From positions 232,974 to 296,973 of the forward strand of contig UCNG01000011.1 of assembly GCA_900473915.1 (NCBI GenBank): a stretch of 64,000 nucleotides of DNA, given 5' to 3'. The position numbers and the translations under genes are program-made. Below, one piece after another: positions 35,679-43,442 of this stretch. The first letter of the stretch is position 1. Each line of letters begins with the position of its first letter. The notes beneath the pieces were generated by a model. The model saw only the letters and a list, made by a program, of their open reading frames with translations. It searched no databases and was not told where the DNA came from. This DNA comes from Hyphomicrobiales bacterium (GTDB taxonomy: Bacteria; Pseudomonadota; Alphaproteobacteria; Rhizobiales; Rhizobiaceae).

Positions 35679-36172
35679 CAGGATCAGACCAGCAGGAAGC
35701 GCGCCGCCCCGAAAGGGCGGCGCCAGATTTCGCCGCTCTTGTCATCGCTCTTGTTCTTGCAGCTGTCGCCATCGCCATCGCCTGGTCGACAACCTATGGA
35801 AACGATGTGACGAGCTATTCGCCGGTCGGTCCGAAAACCGTTCCCTATGTTGTCGCAGCCGGATTGTTCGGCCTTGCGATCTGGACCGTTTTCGAGGCGC
35901 TTCGCGGCGATTTTCCCGAGCGTGAGCATCAGGAAATCGCCCCGATGGCCTGGATCATCGGCGGTCTTGCCATCCAGATGCTGACGATGAAGACCGTCGG
36001 CTTTTCCCTGTCTACCGGCCTGCTTTTCGCAGCCACCGCACGCGGCTTCGGCTATCGCAAATTGTGGATCAGCGTTCCCGTCGGCATCGTCTTCGCCTTC
36101 GTGATCTGGTTCATCTTTGCGCGCGGCCTGCAGCTGTCGCTGCCGTCCGGCTGGCTTGAACAATTCGTTTAG
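35675..36172 (+). CDS. tctB: Tripartite tricarboxylate transporter small membrane subunit (TctB)
   Basis: A 165-residue protein with four hydrophobic segments, matching the size and topology of TctB. The segments are ALVIALVLAAVAIAIAW, VPYVVAAGLFGLAIWTVF, WIIGGLAIQMLTM and a C-terminal pair around IVFAFVIWFIFARGL. The cytoplasmic N-terminus is short and charged. The sequence family is poorly conserved and the assignment rests strongly on the position between tctC and tctA. Confidence 0.88.
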   Translation: MTGSDQQEARRPERAAPDFAALVIALVLAAVAIAIAWSTTYGNDVTSYSPVGPKTVPYVVAAGLFGLAIWTVFEALRGDFPEREHQEIAPMAWIIGGLAIQMLTMKTVGFSLSTGLLFAATARGFGYRKLWISVPVGIVFAFVIWFIFARGLQLSLPSGWLEQFV

Positions 36173-36187
36173 GGACGGAGCGCTTTC

Positions 36188-37732
36188 ATGGATACTGTCG
36201 CACTTCTCGCCAACGGACTTCTGGTAGCGCTTGAACCGTCGAACCTTCTTTATGCGCTGATCGGCGTCACGCTTGGCACAGCCGTCGGCGTGCTGCCCGG
36301 CATCGGCCCAGCACTCACCGTCGCGCTGCTGCTGCCCGTCACCTACAAGCTCGACCCTTCCGGCTCGCTCATCATGTTCGCGGGCATTTATTACGGCGGC
36401 ATGTATGGCGGCTCGACCACGTCGATCCTGCTCAACACGCCGGGCGAAAGCGCCTCCATTGTCACCGCGCTGGAGGGCAACAAGATGGCCCGCGCCGGAC
36501 GCGGCGGGCCAGCACTTGCAACCGCCGCCATCGGCTCGTTCATCGCGGGCCTGATCGCCACGCTGGCACTTGCCTTCGTGGCACCGTGGGTCGTGAAATT
36601 CGCCCTGTCCTTCGGTCCCTCCGAATATTTCGCGCTGATGCTGCTCGCCTTCATGACGGTTTCAGCGGCCTTCGGCGATTCCACGCTGCGCGGCCTGACC
36701 TCGCTGTTCATCGGCCTTGCGCTCGGACTGATCGGCATCGACCAGCTGACCGGTCAGGCGCGTCTCGTCATGGGGACCCCGAACCTGCTCGACGGCATCA
36801 ATGTCACGACACTTGCGGTCGCGCTGTTCGCCATCGGCGAAACGCTGGCGGTCGTGTCGAAAAAGCTCGGCCCTGAAGATGAGGTCATTGCCGTCAAGGG
36901 TTCCGTCTGGATGACCAGGAATGACTGGAAACGCTCGTGGATGCCATGGCTGCGCGGCACCGCTATCGGCTTTCCGATCGGGGCCATGCCGGCAGGCGGC
37001 GCCGATGTGTCGAGCTTCCTTTCCTATTCGGCGGAACGGCAGTTCTCAAAACATCCGGAAGAATTCGGCAAGGGCGCCATCGAAGGCGTGGCGGGACCGG
37101 AAGCGGCCAATAACGCCTCCGCCGCCGGAACCCTCGTGCCGCTTCTGACGCTCGGCCTGCCTACCACCGCGACGGCGGCAATCATGCTTGCCGGTTTCCA
37201 GCAGTTTGGCCTGCAACCCGGCCCCCTTCTCTTCGTGACCAACGCCACGCTGGTGTGGGGCCTGGTGGCGAGCCTTCTCGTCGCCAACCTGATGCTGCTG
37301 GTTCTCAACCTGCCGCTGATCGGCCTGTGGGTGAAGATGCTCACGATCCCGCGCCACTGGCTCTATGCAGGCATTCTGGTTTTCGCCACGCTTGGAACCA
37401 TCGGGGCGAATGCCTCCACCTCCATGCTGTTCGGCCTGCCGGTGTCGTTCGAGCTTGGCCTGCTTCTGGCATTCGGCGTGCTGGGCTATGTGCTGCGGCG
37501 CTTCTCATATCCCATCGCGCCGGTGGTGGTTGGCCTCATCCTCGGACCTATGGCCGAGAAAAGCCTGCGTCAGGCGCTGCAGATCAGCCAGGGCAACCCG
37601 ATGGCTCTGGTGCATTCCTGGGTATCGATTGTGCTGATCGCACTGGCGATTGCCGCCGTCGTCGTGCCGATGATCATGCGCCAGCGCGGCAAGGGCGAAT
37701 TGCTGAGCCAGATGGCGACGGATGAGGACTAG
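36188..37732 (+). CDS. tctA: Tripartite tricarboxylate transporter large permease (TctA)
   Basis: A 514-residue permease with about 12 membrane segments. The TctA signatures are [24 protein letters not shown] near residues 30-55, [20 protein letters not shown] near 68-88 and the second glycine-rich [19 protein letters not shown] near 263. It is the ion-coupled transport subunit for citrate-like or other carboxylates delivered by TctC. It follows tctB after 15 bp. A palindromic repeat and a terminator follow it. Confidence 0.93.
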   Translation: MDTVALLANGLLVALEPSNLLYALIGVTLGTAVGVLPGIGPALTVALLLPVTYKLDPSGSLIMFAGIYYGGMYGGSTTSILLNTPGESASIVTALEGNKMARAGRGGPALATAAIGSFIAGLIATLALAFVAPWVVKFALSFGPSEYFALMLLAFMTVSAAFGDSTLRGLTSLFIGLALGLIGIDQLTGQARLVMGTPNLLDGINVTTLAVALFAIGETLAVVSKKLGPEDEVIAVKGSVWMTRNDWKRSWMPWLRGTAIGFPIGAMPAGGADVSSFLSYSAERQFSKHPEEFGKGAIEGVAGPEAANNASAAGTLVPLLTLGLPTTATAAIMLAGFQQFGLQPGPLLFVTNATLVWGLVASLLVANLMLLVLNLPLIGLWVKMLTIPRHWLYAGILVFATLGTIGANASTSMLFGLPVSFELGLLLAFGVLGYVLRRFSYPIAPVVVGLILGPMAEKSLRQALQISQGNPMALVHSWVSIVLIALAIAAVVVPMIMRQRGKGELLSQMATDED

Positions 37733-37734
37733 AG

Positions 37735-37882
37735 CATTTTCGAGCCAAAAGTGCGAAGCGCCTACGCGGGGAAATCAGTCCACCGGACTGATTTCTGATC
37801 CCGCTTCGATGCGTAGGATAATGGGACGAAACAAATAGTTGGAGCGGTTCCAATGATTCCGTTTTAACCGGAACCGCTCTAA
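37735..37882. repeat. Palindromic intergenic repeat (Bru-RS-like)
   Basis: This ~150-bp non-coding element is built of nested inverted repeats. AAATCAGTCC-ACC-GGACTGATTT lies at 37771-37793, CTACGC (37761-37766) faces GCGTAG (37811-37816), and GAGCGGTTCC (37842-37851) faces GGAACCGCTC (37870-37879). It begins AGAGCATTTTCGAGCC, the style of the repeated palindromic elements common between genes in Brucella and relatives. Only one copy was noticed in this window. Confidence 0.65.
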
Positions 37883-37887
37883 ACGAC

Positions 37888-37914
37888 AAAAGCCCGGCAT
37901 TGCCGGGCTTTTTA
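37888..37914. terminator. Bidirectional terminator between tctA and the small minus-strand gene
   Basis: AAAAGCCCGGCA (37889-37900) pairs with TGCCGGGCTTTT (37901-37912); A and T runs at both ends allow use on either strand. Confidence 0.85.
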
Positions 37915-37943
37915 CTCATATACACATACGCTTACTTGATTGC

Positions 37944-38102
37944 TCAACCCTGAATACGACGGAACTGATCGACGTCGATGCCAAGCGTCTCAAGGTCCTG
38001 GGCAGCAGGCTTCTGACCGGCGCGCACGGCAGCAGAAACGCGAACGGCACTACCCAATTGCGCAAACGCACGACCGAAACGATTATTGAAACGGGTAAAC
38101 AT
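37944..38102 (-). CDS. Small conserved basic protein
   Basis: A 52-residue protein (MFTRFNNRFG...FRRIQG) rich in Arg, Ala and aromatic residues, with the central RVSAAVRAGQKPAAQDLETLGID. I recall very similar short proteins of unknown function in Brucella and other rhizobia. ATG 38102 has GGAGAG 4-5 bases upstream; ATG 38114 (four residues longer) has AAGGAAG and is equally possible. Its function is unknown and it has no membrane segment. Confidence 0.65.
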   Translation of the reverse strand: MFTRFNNRFGRAFAQLGSAVRVSAAVRAGQKPAAQDLETLGIDVDQFRRIQG

Positions 38103-38294
38103 TTTTCTCTCCATCACGGACACTTCCTTGGTCCGCACCCATGAAATGGTGATGGGTCCTGTGACTGAGAAGACCGGCCTTTGCATGCCAGCCATGCAGT
38201 TTCGGCATGCTCCTTTCCGCGCAACTTGATTGCGATCAATGCTGTTCGCACGCGGGCTTGCGAAGCTCCCCTCAACCAAGGAAGGAGCCACGGA

Positions 38295-38534
38295 ATGTCG
38301 AATACCCCCCACACGCTTGGAGAAGAGTTTCCCGGCCAGCTCGATGCCATTCATGCCTTGAAGGCGAAGGATGCGCATTTTGCCCGCATTCTGGAAGAGT
38401 ATGATTCCGTCAATGACCGCATCCACCGCGCGGAAACGAAAATAGCGCCGGTGAGCCAGGAAGAGGAAACGAACCTGCGCAAACAGCGCCTCGCCTTGAA
38501 GGATAGCATCGCCGAGGCACTTGCCGCGGCTTGA
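38295..38534 (+). CDS. YdcH family (DUF465) protein
   Basis: A 79-residue helical protein. The DUF465 pattern is EFPGQLDAIHALKAKDAHFARILEEYDSVNDRIHRAE followed by LRKQRLALKDSIAEAL, two helices likely to form a coiled-coil hairpin. The family is widespread and its function is unknown. The start has GGAAGGA 8 bases upstream. It stands alone, divergent from the small basic protein at 38.1 kb. Confidence 0.88.
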   Translation: MSNTPHTLGEEFPGQLDAIHALKAKDAHFARILEEYDSVNDRIHRAETKIAPVSQEEETNLRKQRLALKDSIAEALAAA

Positions 38535-38714
38535 TCTTCTATCCCCTCCCACAAGGTTGGGACATAAACGAATGGCGAGAAAAAGCGGTTCCGAAATTAC
38601 CGGGGTCGCTTTATTATTTTATCACGAATACAGCAATTGCCTAAGAAAAGATAAGCTGCTACCAAATCAAAAAAACAATACTAAACAATATATTAGCAAA
38701 TGGGAAAGTATCAA

Positions 38715-39926
38715 GTGAAGACCAGATATGCTGTATTTATTGCATCCGCAATGGCATTTTCATATTGTAATTTAGCTGCGGCGCAAAAACTGGAAGGTTT
38801 CGATCTCTCGCTGGCGAAAGTGTCGCCATTTCCTGTAACGGCGTTTTATGAAACGCCGGAAAATTTCTCCTCTTTACCGGTTGGCAGCATTATTCGTCAG
38901 GAACCGATCGAAGCTCCGGCTGGCGCATCGGCCTGGCGTGTGCTCTACGTTTCGGAACGCTGGGATGGAACGCACGTTCCGGCAAGCGGTCTGGTCATCG
39001 CGCCGAAGCAGACGGACAGCACCACGCCTCATCCGGTCGTGTCCTGGCTGCATGGCACCACCGGGGTGGCGCGCGGCTGCGCTCCCTCGCTTGCGCCAAA
39101 TCCGGTTCAGGAATTTGTGCAACGCGGCGAGTATGTCATCGATATCGGCATTCCATATCTTCAGGACTGGCTTGCAAAGGGATATGCGATCGTCGCGCCG
39201 GACTATGCCGGGCTTGGTTCCGACGCTGTTCACCGTTATCTCGCGGGCGTGGATTCAGCGCGTGACGTCCATAATCTGCTGCGTGCGGCGCGCTCCATCA
39301 GCGAAGCGAATATCGGCAAGGACGTCTCACTGGTCGGCTGGTCCCAGGGTGGGGCTGCCGCGCTGTTCGCAGGCGAAATCGCCGCAACTTACGCACCTGA
39401 GAATAAAATTCGCTCGCTCGTAGCCCTGGCTCCCGCTTCGACTATTCTGAGGCCGGACGCTGCGATAAATGCCTTCTTCAAGGCCAAGGTGCCCTACACG
39501 CTGCTTGTCGGGCAAAGCTACATCGACGCCTACAATCTCGACAAAACTCTTTTTACCGCCGAAGGCCAGAAACTTCTCAAGGCCGCGCAGTCAACCTGCG
39601 TGGTGGGTGTTCTGGGCGCACTGGCGCAAAGCAAAGACCCTGCGGTCACCGATAATATTACGGATCACAAGGACTGGGTCGAAGCCCTGAAACGCAATAA
39701 TGCCGGTTCCGCAAAAATCGACGCGCCTGTTTCGATTTTCCAGGGGCTCGACGACACCATCGTTCCGCCGAGCGATACGCAGGATTATGCTGATCGGGTC
39801 AAGGCATTGGGAATGGACGTTTCCATCACGTGGGTTGCACATGCGGGTCATCGTGATCTTTTCGGCAGGAAAAAAGACGAGATCGTGGAAAAAGTGGTTG
39901 AAGGCTTCGAAGCCACAAGCAACTGA
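38715..39926 (+). CDS. Secreted lipase-like alpha/beta hydrolase
   Basis: A 403-residue protein with a signal peptide (residues 1-24, FIASAMAFSYCNLAAAQ). The hydrolase domain resembles secretory lipases (LIP family). The nucleophile elbow is GWSQGG near residue 210, a candidate acid is the Asp in QGLDDTIVPP near 347, and the catalytic His is in HAGHRDLF near 382. It probably cleaves esters outside the cytoplasm. GTG 38715 has GGGAAAG 6 bases upstream; ATG 38700, five codons earlier, lacks a site. The upstream 180 bp is AT-rich and probably holds the promoter. Confidence 0.82.
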   Translation: MKTRYAVFIASAMAFSYCNLAAAQKLEGFDLSLAKVSPFPVTAFYETPENFSSLPVGSIIRQEPIEAPAGASAWRVLYVSERWDGTHVPASGLVIAPKQTDSTTPHPVVSWLHGTTGVARGCAPSLAPNPVQEFVQRGEYVIDIGIPYLQDWLAKGYAIVAPDYAGLGSDAVHRYLAGVDSARDVHNLLRAARSISEANIGKDVSLVGWSQGGAAALFAGEIAATYAPENKIRSLVALAPASTILRPDAAINAFFKAKVPYTLLVGQSYIDAYNLDKTLFTAEGQKLLKAAQSTCVVGVLGALAQSKDPAVTDNITDHKDWVEALKRNNAGSAKIDAPVSIFQGLDDTIVPPSDTQDYADRVKALGMDVSITWVAHAGHRDLFGRKKDEIVEKVVEGFEATSN

Positions 39927-39955
39927 ACGCGAAATTCTGTGAAGTTGAACCAGTT

Positions 39956-39988
39956 CGGGATCATTCGACATGGAATGATCCCGTTTTC
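39956..39988. terminator. Terminator between lipase-like gene and mgtC
   Basis: CGGGATCATT (39956-39965) pairs perfectly with AATGATCCCG (39974-39983), followed by TTTTCCTT on the plus strand. The two genes converge here. Confidence 0.8.
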
Positions 39989-40021
39989 CTTGTGATGCCA
40001 TCCCACCGCCGCGGCGGCGGC

Positions 40022-40537
40022 TCAAGAGGACTGGTCCTCGTTTTTGTGCCCAACCTTGCTGTTGTCCGGGCCGACCACGCCTTCCATCTTACCCACCACG
40101 ATCAGGACCGTAACGGCAATAAGCGTCGCCAGCAGCGCGATGTGCCAGAGGCCGAGACCACTGGCGAGCCCTACCGATGCGGCAAGCCACATGCCCGCCC
40201 CGGTGGTGATGCCGGTTATTTTTCCGCGCGCAACGATGATGAAACCAGCCGCCAGGAAGGCGACGCCGCTGGTGATCGCCTCCACAAGCCGCGAAGGATC
40301 CATCCGGATATTCTGATCGTTGAAGACCGGCACATTGACCAGTTCCAGCGATACAATTGTGAAGGTGGCTGAGGCGAGACAGACCAGCATATGGGTCTTC
40401 AACCCGGCAGGCCGCCTGCGCCATTCCCGTTCGAGACCAATGATGGAGCCGAGCAGCGTCGCCAGCAGCATCCGCGCCAGAACCACCGGCAAACTGATTA
40501 CATTGTCGTGCGTGAATTCAGCCCAGAATTGTTCCAT
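40022..40537 (-). CDS. mgtC: MgtC/SapB family membrane protein
   Basis: A 171-residue protein with about five hydrophobic helices. The family core is GSIIGLEREWRRRPAGLKTHMLVCLASA near residues 30-58 and GVAFLAAGFIIVARGKITGITTGAGMWLAASVG near 92-125. MgtC in intracellular pathogens, including Brucella, supports growth at low magnesium and in macrophages by affecting ATP synthase or membrane potential. This shorter form lacks the C-terminal ACT-like domain of Salmonella MgtC. The 213-bp region upstream is AT-rich; no magnesium leader was recognised. Confidence 0.88.
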   Translation of the reverse strand: MEQFWAEFTHDNVISLPVVLARMLLATLLGSIIGLEREWRRRPAGLKTHMLVCLASATFTIVSLELVNVPVFNDQNIRMDPSRLVEAITSGVAFLAAGFIIVARGKITGITTGAGMWLAASVGLASGLGLWHIALLATLIAVTVLIVVGKMEGVVGPDNSKVGHKNEDQSS

Positions 40538-40750
40538 GCTTCATAACGGCGACCATCATTTTTGGTTCCACCGTAAGACAAATGTAGCAAATACTCCAGA
40601 ATTCCATCGCCAGTACACAAAACAAACACAACTCATATACACTATTGTAATATATAATTTATTCACCTCAAAATATATTAAGATATTGACCGGCGCATTG
40701 CTGTATGTATATCTCCGCATGACTTCAATAATTATCGAGAAGTAATTAAA

Positions 40751-41098
40751 ATGAAATGGCAAATACCGGTTGCTGTTTATATTAATGATACATTTTACAG
40801 TATATTCGATACTCATGAGGCAGAGAAATTCTTCCTGCGTCATTGGATCGTTTTCAGGCCGGAGCATCGCGATCCGCTCATCATGGCCTGCCTGCTCAGC
40901 TGGGACGGGCACACTGAGCTCGCGGCCAAGGCGCGTGAGAAATTCGTAGAGGCGGCTGAGAGCGCGGGCATTCTCATATGGGACAATGAGCTGCCGAAAT
41001 CGCCTCACTTTGCCGAAGCTGGCGGAACCGTTTCAATGGTCGCGGGCGGCAGGGAATTTTCGCCGTTGGGCGTGTTCTCACAGAACAAAGCGAGGTAA
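40751..41098 (+). CDS. DUF982 family protein
   Basis: A 115-residue protein with the DUF982 pattern: an N-terminal strand WQIPVAVYINDTFYSIFDTHEAEKFFLRHW, a middle helix (PLIMACLLSWDGHTELAAKAREKFVEAAESAGI) and a variable C-terminus. These proteins occur in many paralogous copies in rhizobia and have no known function. Upstream DNA (40540-40750) is very AT-rich, and the gene lies at the left edge of the accessory region. Confidence 0.8.
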   Translation: MKWQIPVAVYINDTFYSIFDTHEAEKFFLRHWIVFRPEHRDPLIMACLLSWDGHTELAAKAREKFVEAAESAGILIWDNELPKSPHFAEAGGTVSMVAGGREFSPLGVFSQNKAR

Positions 41099-41240
41099 GT
41101 TGACATAGATTCGAGGAGCCAAGCGGCCACTGCGATTTATATTGTCATCATGCGCAGAAATAGTAATGTTTTCCATAATCGCTGGCTTAACAACTTGCAC
41201 ATAGAGTGGAGACCCTGTTCGGTTTTTGGGAGGCATGAGG

Positions 41241-42125
41241 ATGCATCAACCAATAATAAGTTCATTTCAAACTCCTTCTCTTTCTGGCCTCATCATCAAG
41301 GATGACCGCACGCCATTTGAAACCCTCCCCGGTATTTCGGAATTCTCCTCAAACCTTCCTCAGACAGAGCGCGTTATCTCCGCAGTCAAGAACGACACTT
41401 CCCCCATACCTCAAACGAAGGATCGGGAGTATTATCACGGCGACGAACACGCTGCTTGGTGGCTGAATGGCCTAGATGATATGCATGGGATATTAGGGAC
41501 GGCAGCCCGCTTGGACATCAATACCGGTGGGTTGACGTACTTTGAGATGGGATGTGCTTCGGGTCGTGTCGTTCGTCACTTCGCTCATCAAACCGACGCT
41601 AAAATTTGGTGCGCTGATATTAATTTGCGCCATACTGAATGGATAAGGAAATTTCTGCCGCCTCATATCAAGGCCTTCAACAATACCGCATTTCCTTATC
41701 TGCCCATTGAAAGCAATTCAGTCGATATTGCTTCGGCTTTTTCAGTATTCACGCACATTGATGATTTGGAGTTGATGTGGATTGCTGAACTCGCGCGCAT
41801 TATTCGCCCGGGTGGGATGGCATACATTACCGTCCAAACAGAAAATACATGGGAGAAATACAAGACAGGTTGGATCAAAGATGTTCTTATGCCAATGGCA
41901 AGTGTGATCCCGGACTACGAGATAGGCCTGCACACCTTTGAAAAACCACTTCCTAACGAAAAAACAGTTTACTGGTGGCAAACCAGAACTGTTTACAACA
42001 GTACCGTTTTCCACACGACGGATTATCTTCGGCGCGAATGGTCCCGTTTCTTCAATGTCATCGAAATTATCCCAAACGGCTCTACGTATCAGGATGTCAT
42101 TGTATTGCAAAAATACCAACTCTAA
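41241..42125 (+). CDS. Class I SAM-dependent methyltransferase (glycan-type)
   Basis: A 294-residue protein. Motif I of the SAM fold is TYFEMGCASGRVVRHFAH near residue 97, followed by an acidic strand (WCADINLRH), SVDIASAFSVFTHID near 165 and LARIIRPGGMAYIT near 185. Such enzymes modify sugars or lipids in cell-surface glycan clusters. Start 41241 has GGGAGG 7 bases upstream; ATG 41235 is two codons earlier. The G+C content is clearly lower than in the flanking core genes, a sign of transfer. It lies upstream of a second methyltransferase and a fusion glycosyltransferase. Confidence 0.8.
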   Translation: MHQPIISSFQTPSLSGLIIKDDRTPFETLPGISEFSSNLPQTERVISAVKNDTSPIPQTKDREYYHGDEHAAWWLNGLDDMHGILGTAARLDINTGGLTYFEMGCASGRVVRHFAHQTDAKIWCADINLRHTEWIRKFLPPHIKAFNNTAFPYLPIESNSVDIASAFSVFTHIDDLELMWIAELARIIRPGGMAYITVQTENTWEKYKTGWIKDVLMPMASVIPDYEIGLHTFEKPLPNEKTVYWWQTRTVYNSTVFHTTDYLRREWSRFFNVIEIIPNGSTYQDVIVLQKYQL

Positions 42126-42239
42126 TTCTGGAGGTAATAAGGGAAACTTCTCATCATCCGCGACCCGGGAGGAAGCGAAGAAAATCTTCATTGAAAAGAA
42201 AACTCCTCACAATTTGGAAGTTTAACGGAAGATAATACA

Positions 42240-43136
42240 ATGAAGGGAACACATCACCCCTCGAAAATTGCAACTAAAGAAGAGACGTGGAATAGTTTTG
42301 TAGAGAAATACACACTTGAAATCTCAGATTTTGAGCGCGCCTCTCTTTTAGAAATCTTAAACATTTCCCTGGGTTCAAAATTGCTAGAAATGGGATGCGG
42401 TTCCGGACATCTGTCATTATTGCTAAACCTTAATGGATATAAAACAGATCTACTCGACTTTGCCAAGAAGGCATTAACGCACGCTGCGAAAGTATATAAA
42501 AGGTTTGATGGCTCACCAGATACAAAATTTTCCAATCTTGATGCCATTAACTTCACACCCGATGCAGTTTCAAATTATACTGTGGCTTGGAACTGTGGAG
42601 TTTGCGAGCATTTTAGCGCTGAATCGTTAGTCTCGATGCTTCACAATATGGCAGCAGTCAGCGAAAAAGTGCTTGTCATAATACCGAACCCATCATCTGT
42701 TTTCTATATCGCCGGAAAACGAAGACTACTGAACGATGGGGCCTGGCAATACGGTACTGAACTGCAACGAGACAACTATAAACGGGCATTCTCAATGGCA
42801 AGCCTCAACGTCTTACATCATGGCTATATGGACAGAGATATGACGCGAAACTGGATTACAAATGCCGTTGGTGAATCCGGAGGACATTTGTTTCATATGT
42901 TGTTAAATGAGGGGAAAATACCTGAGGATCAGTATTATTTGCAGTTTTTTTTAGCCGAAAGAGGTAATAATCGCGTAAAAAACTTATGTATTGACGACAA
43001 TCCTACTATAGATCGAACGTTCTATTTATATAAAATGGGAACATCGGCTGCCATGACCTCATCACTTAATGAAAAAATACACCACCTGAAGCCTCAGATT
43101 GAAATCCAACAAGCCATTATTATCAGCGAAGAATAG
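42240..43136 (+). CDS. Class I SAM-dependent methyltransferase, probably C-terminally shortened
   Basis: A 298-residue protein. SAM motif I is KLLEMGCGSGHLSLLLNLNGY near residue 46, with TVAWNCGVCEHFSAESLVSML near 112-132 and a later LVIIPNPSSVFYIAGKRR. The end (EKIHHLKPQIEIQQAIIISEE) looks like the start of a helical tail. After the stop, 43143-43218 stays open in the same frame past two stop codons, and 43222-43389 in another frame encodes a coiled coil plus a tail typical of such proteins. The gene has probably lost its C-terminus. The catalytic domain looks intact. Confidence 0.78.
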   Translation: MKGTHHPSKIATKEETWNSFVEKYTLEISDFERASLLEILNISLGSKLLEMGCGSGHLSLLLNLNGYKTDLLDFAKKALTHAAKVYKRFDGSPDTKFSNLDAINFTPDAVSNYTVAWNCGVCEHFSAESLVSMLHNMAAVSEKVLVIIPNPSSVFYIAGKRRLLNDGAWQYGTELQRDNYKRAFSMASLNVLHHGYMDRDMTRNWITNAVGESGGHLFHMLLNEGKIPEDQYYLQFFLAERGNNRVKNLCIDDNPTIDRTFYLYKMGTSAAMTSSLNEKIHHLKPQIEIQQAIIISEE

Positions 43137-43221
43137 GCTTGAGATGAGTATACCGTATTACTCGCGAATAAAAACAGTATAATTCCTTCTAATGAAGACT
43201 ATACTTACCACACAAAAATGA

Positions 43222-43389
43222 TACAAAGAAAAGGAAGCAGAATTATCTCATAGTTTGGAATTAATTCAGAAACTGGACAGAACAATGACTGAGACAACAG
43301 CAAAGCTCTCCGAGATGCAGCAGAGTACTTGGTGGCGACTAACAAACCCAATTCGCCGCGTTTCCAATCTATTTCGCTCTCAGCGCTAA
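43222..43389 (+). pseudogene. Decayed C-terminal tail of a glycan-type methyl- or glycosyltransferase
   Basis: The frame from TAC 43222 to TAA 43389 encodes about 55 residues with heptad-like acidic helices (KEKEAELSHSLELIQKL, then TAKLSEMQQ) followed by STWWRLTNPIRRVSNLFR. The S-x-W-R-x-T-x-P-x-R ending is a common C-terminal tail in rhizobial surface-polysaccharide transferases. No start codon with a ribosome site precedes it, and it is cut from the upstream methyltransferase by stops and a frame change near the A-rich stretch 43213-43234. Confidence 0.6.
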
Positions 43390-43442
43390 CAGCCTTCGCT
43401 AGCACCCTGAGCAAATACCCTCCCCTTTCCCAAGGAAGCAAA

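Noticed and set aside
37735-37882. CRISPR-like array
   Set aside because: The element is a set of inverted repeats without direct repeats or spacers.
37944-38552. Long version (202 residues) of the small minus-strand gene
   Set aside because: The upstream part is antisense to the DUF465 gene and crosses its promoter; only the last 52-56 residues look real.
40751-41098. DUF982 gene as a toxin-antitoxin or defence component
   Set aside because: It has no partner gene and the family is common in rhizobia with no such role known.
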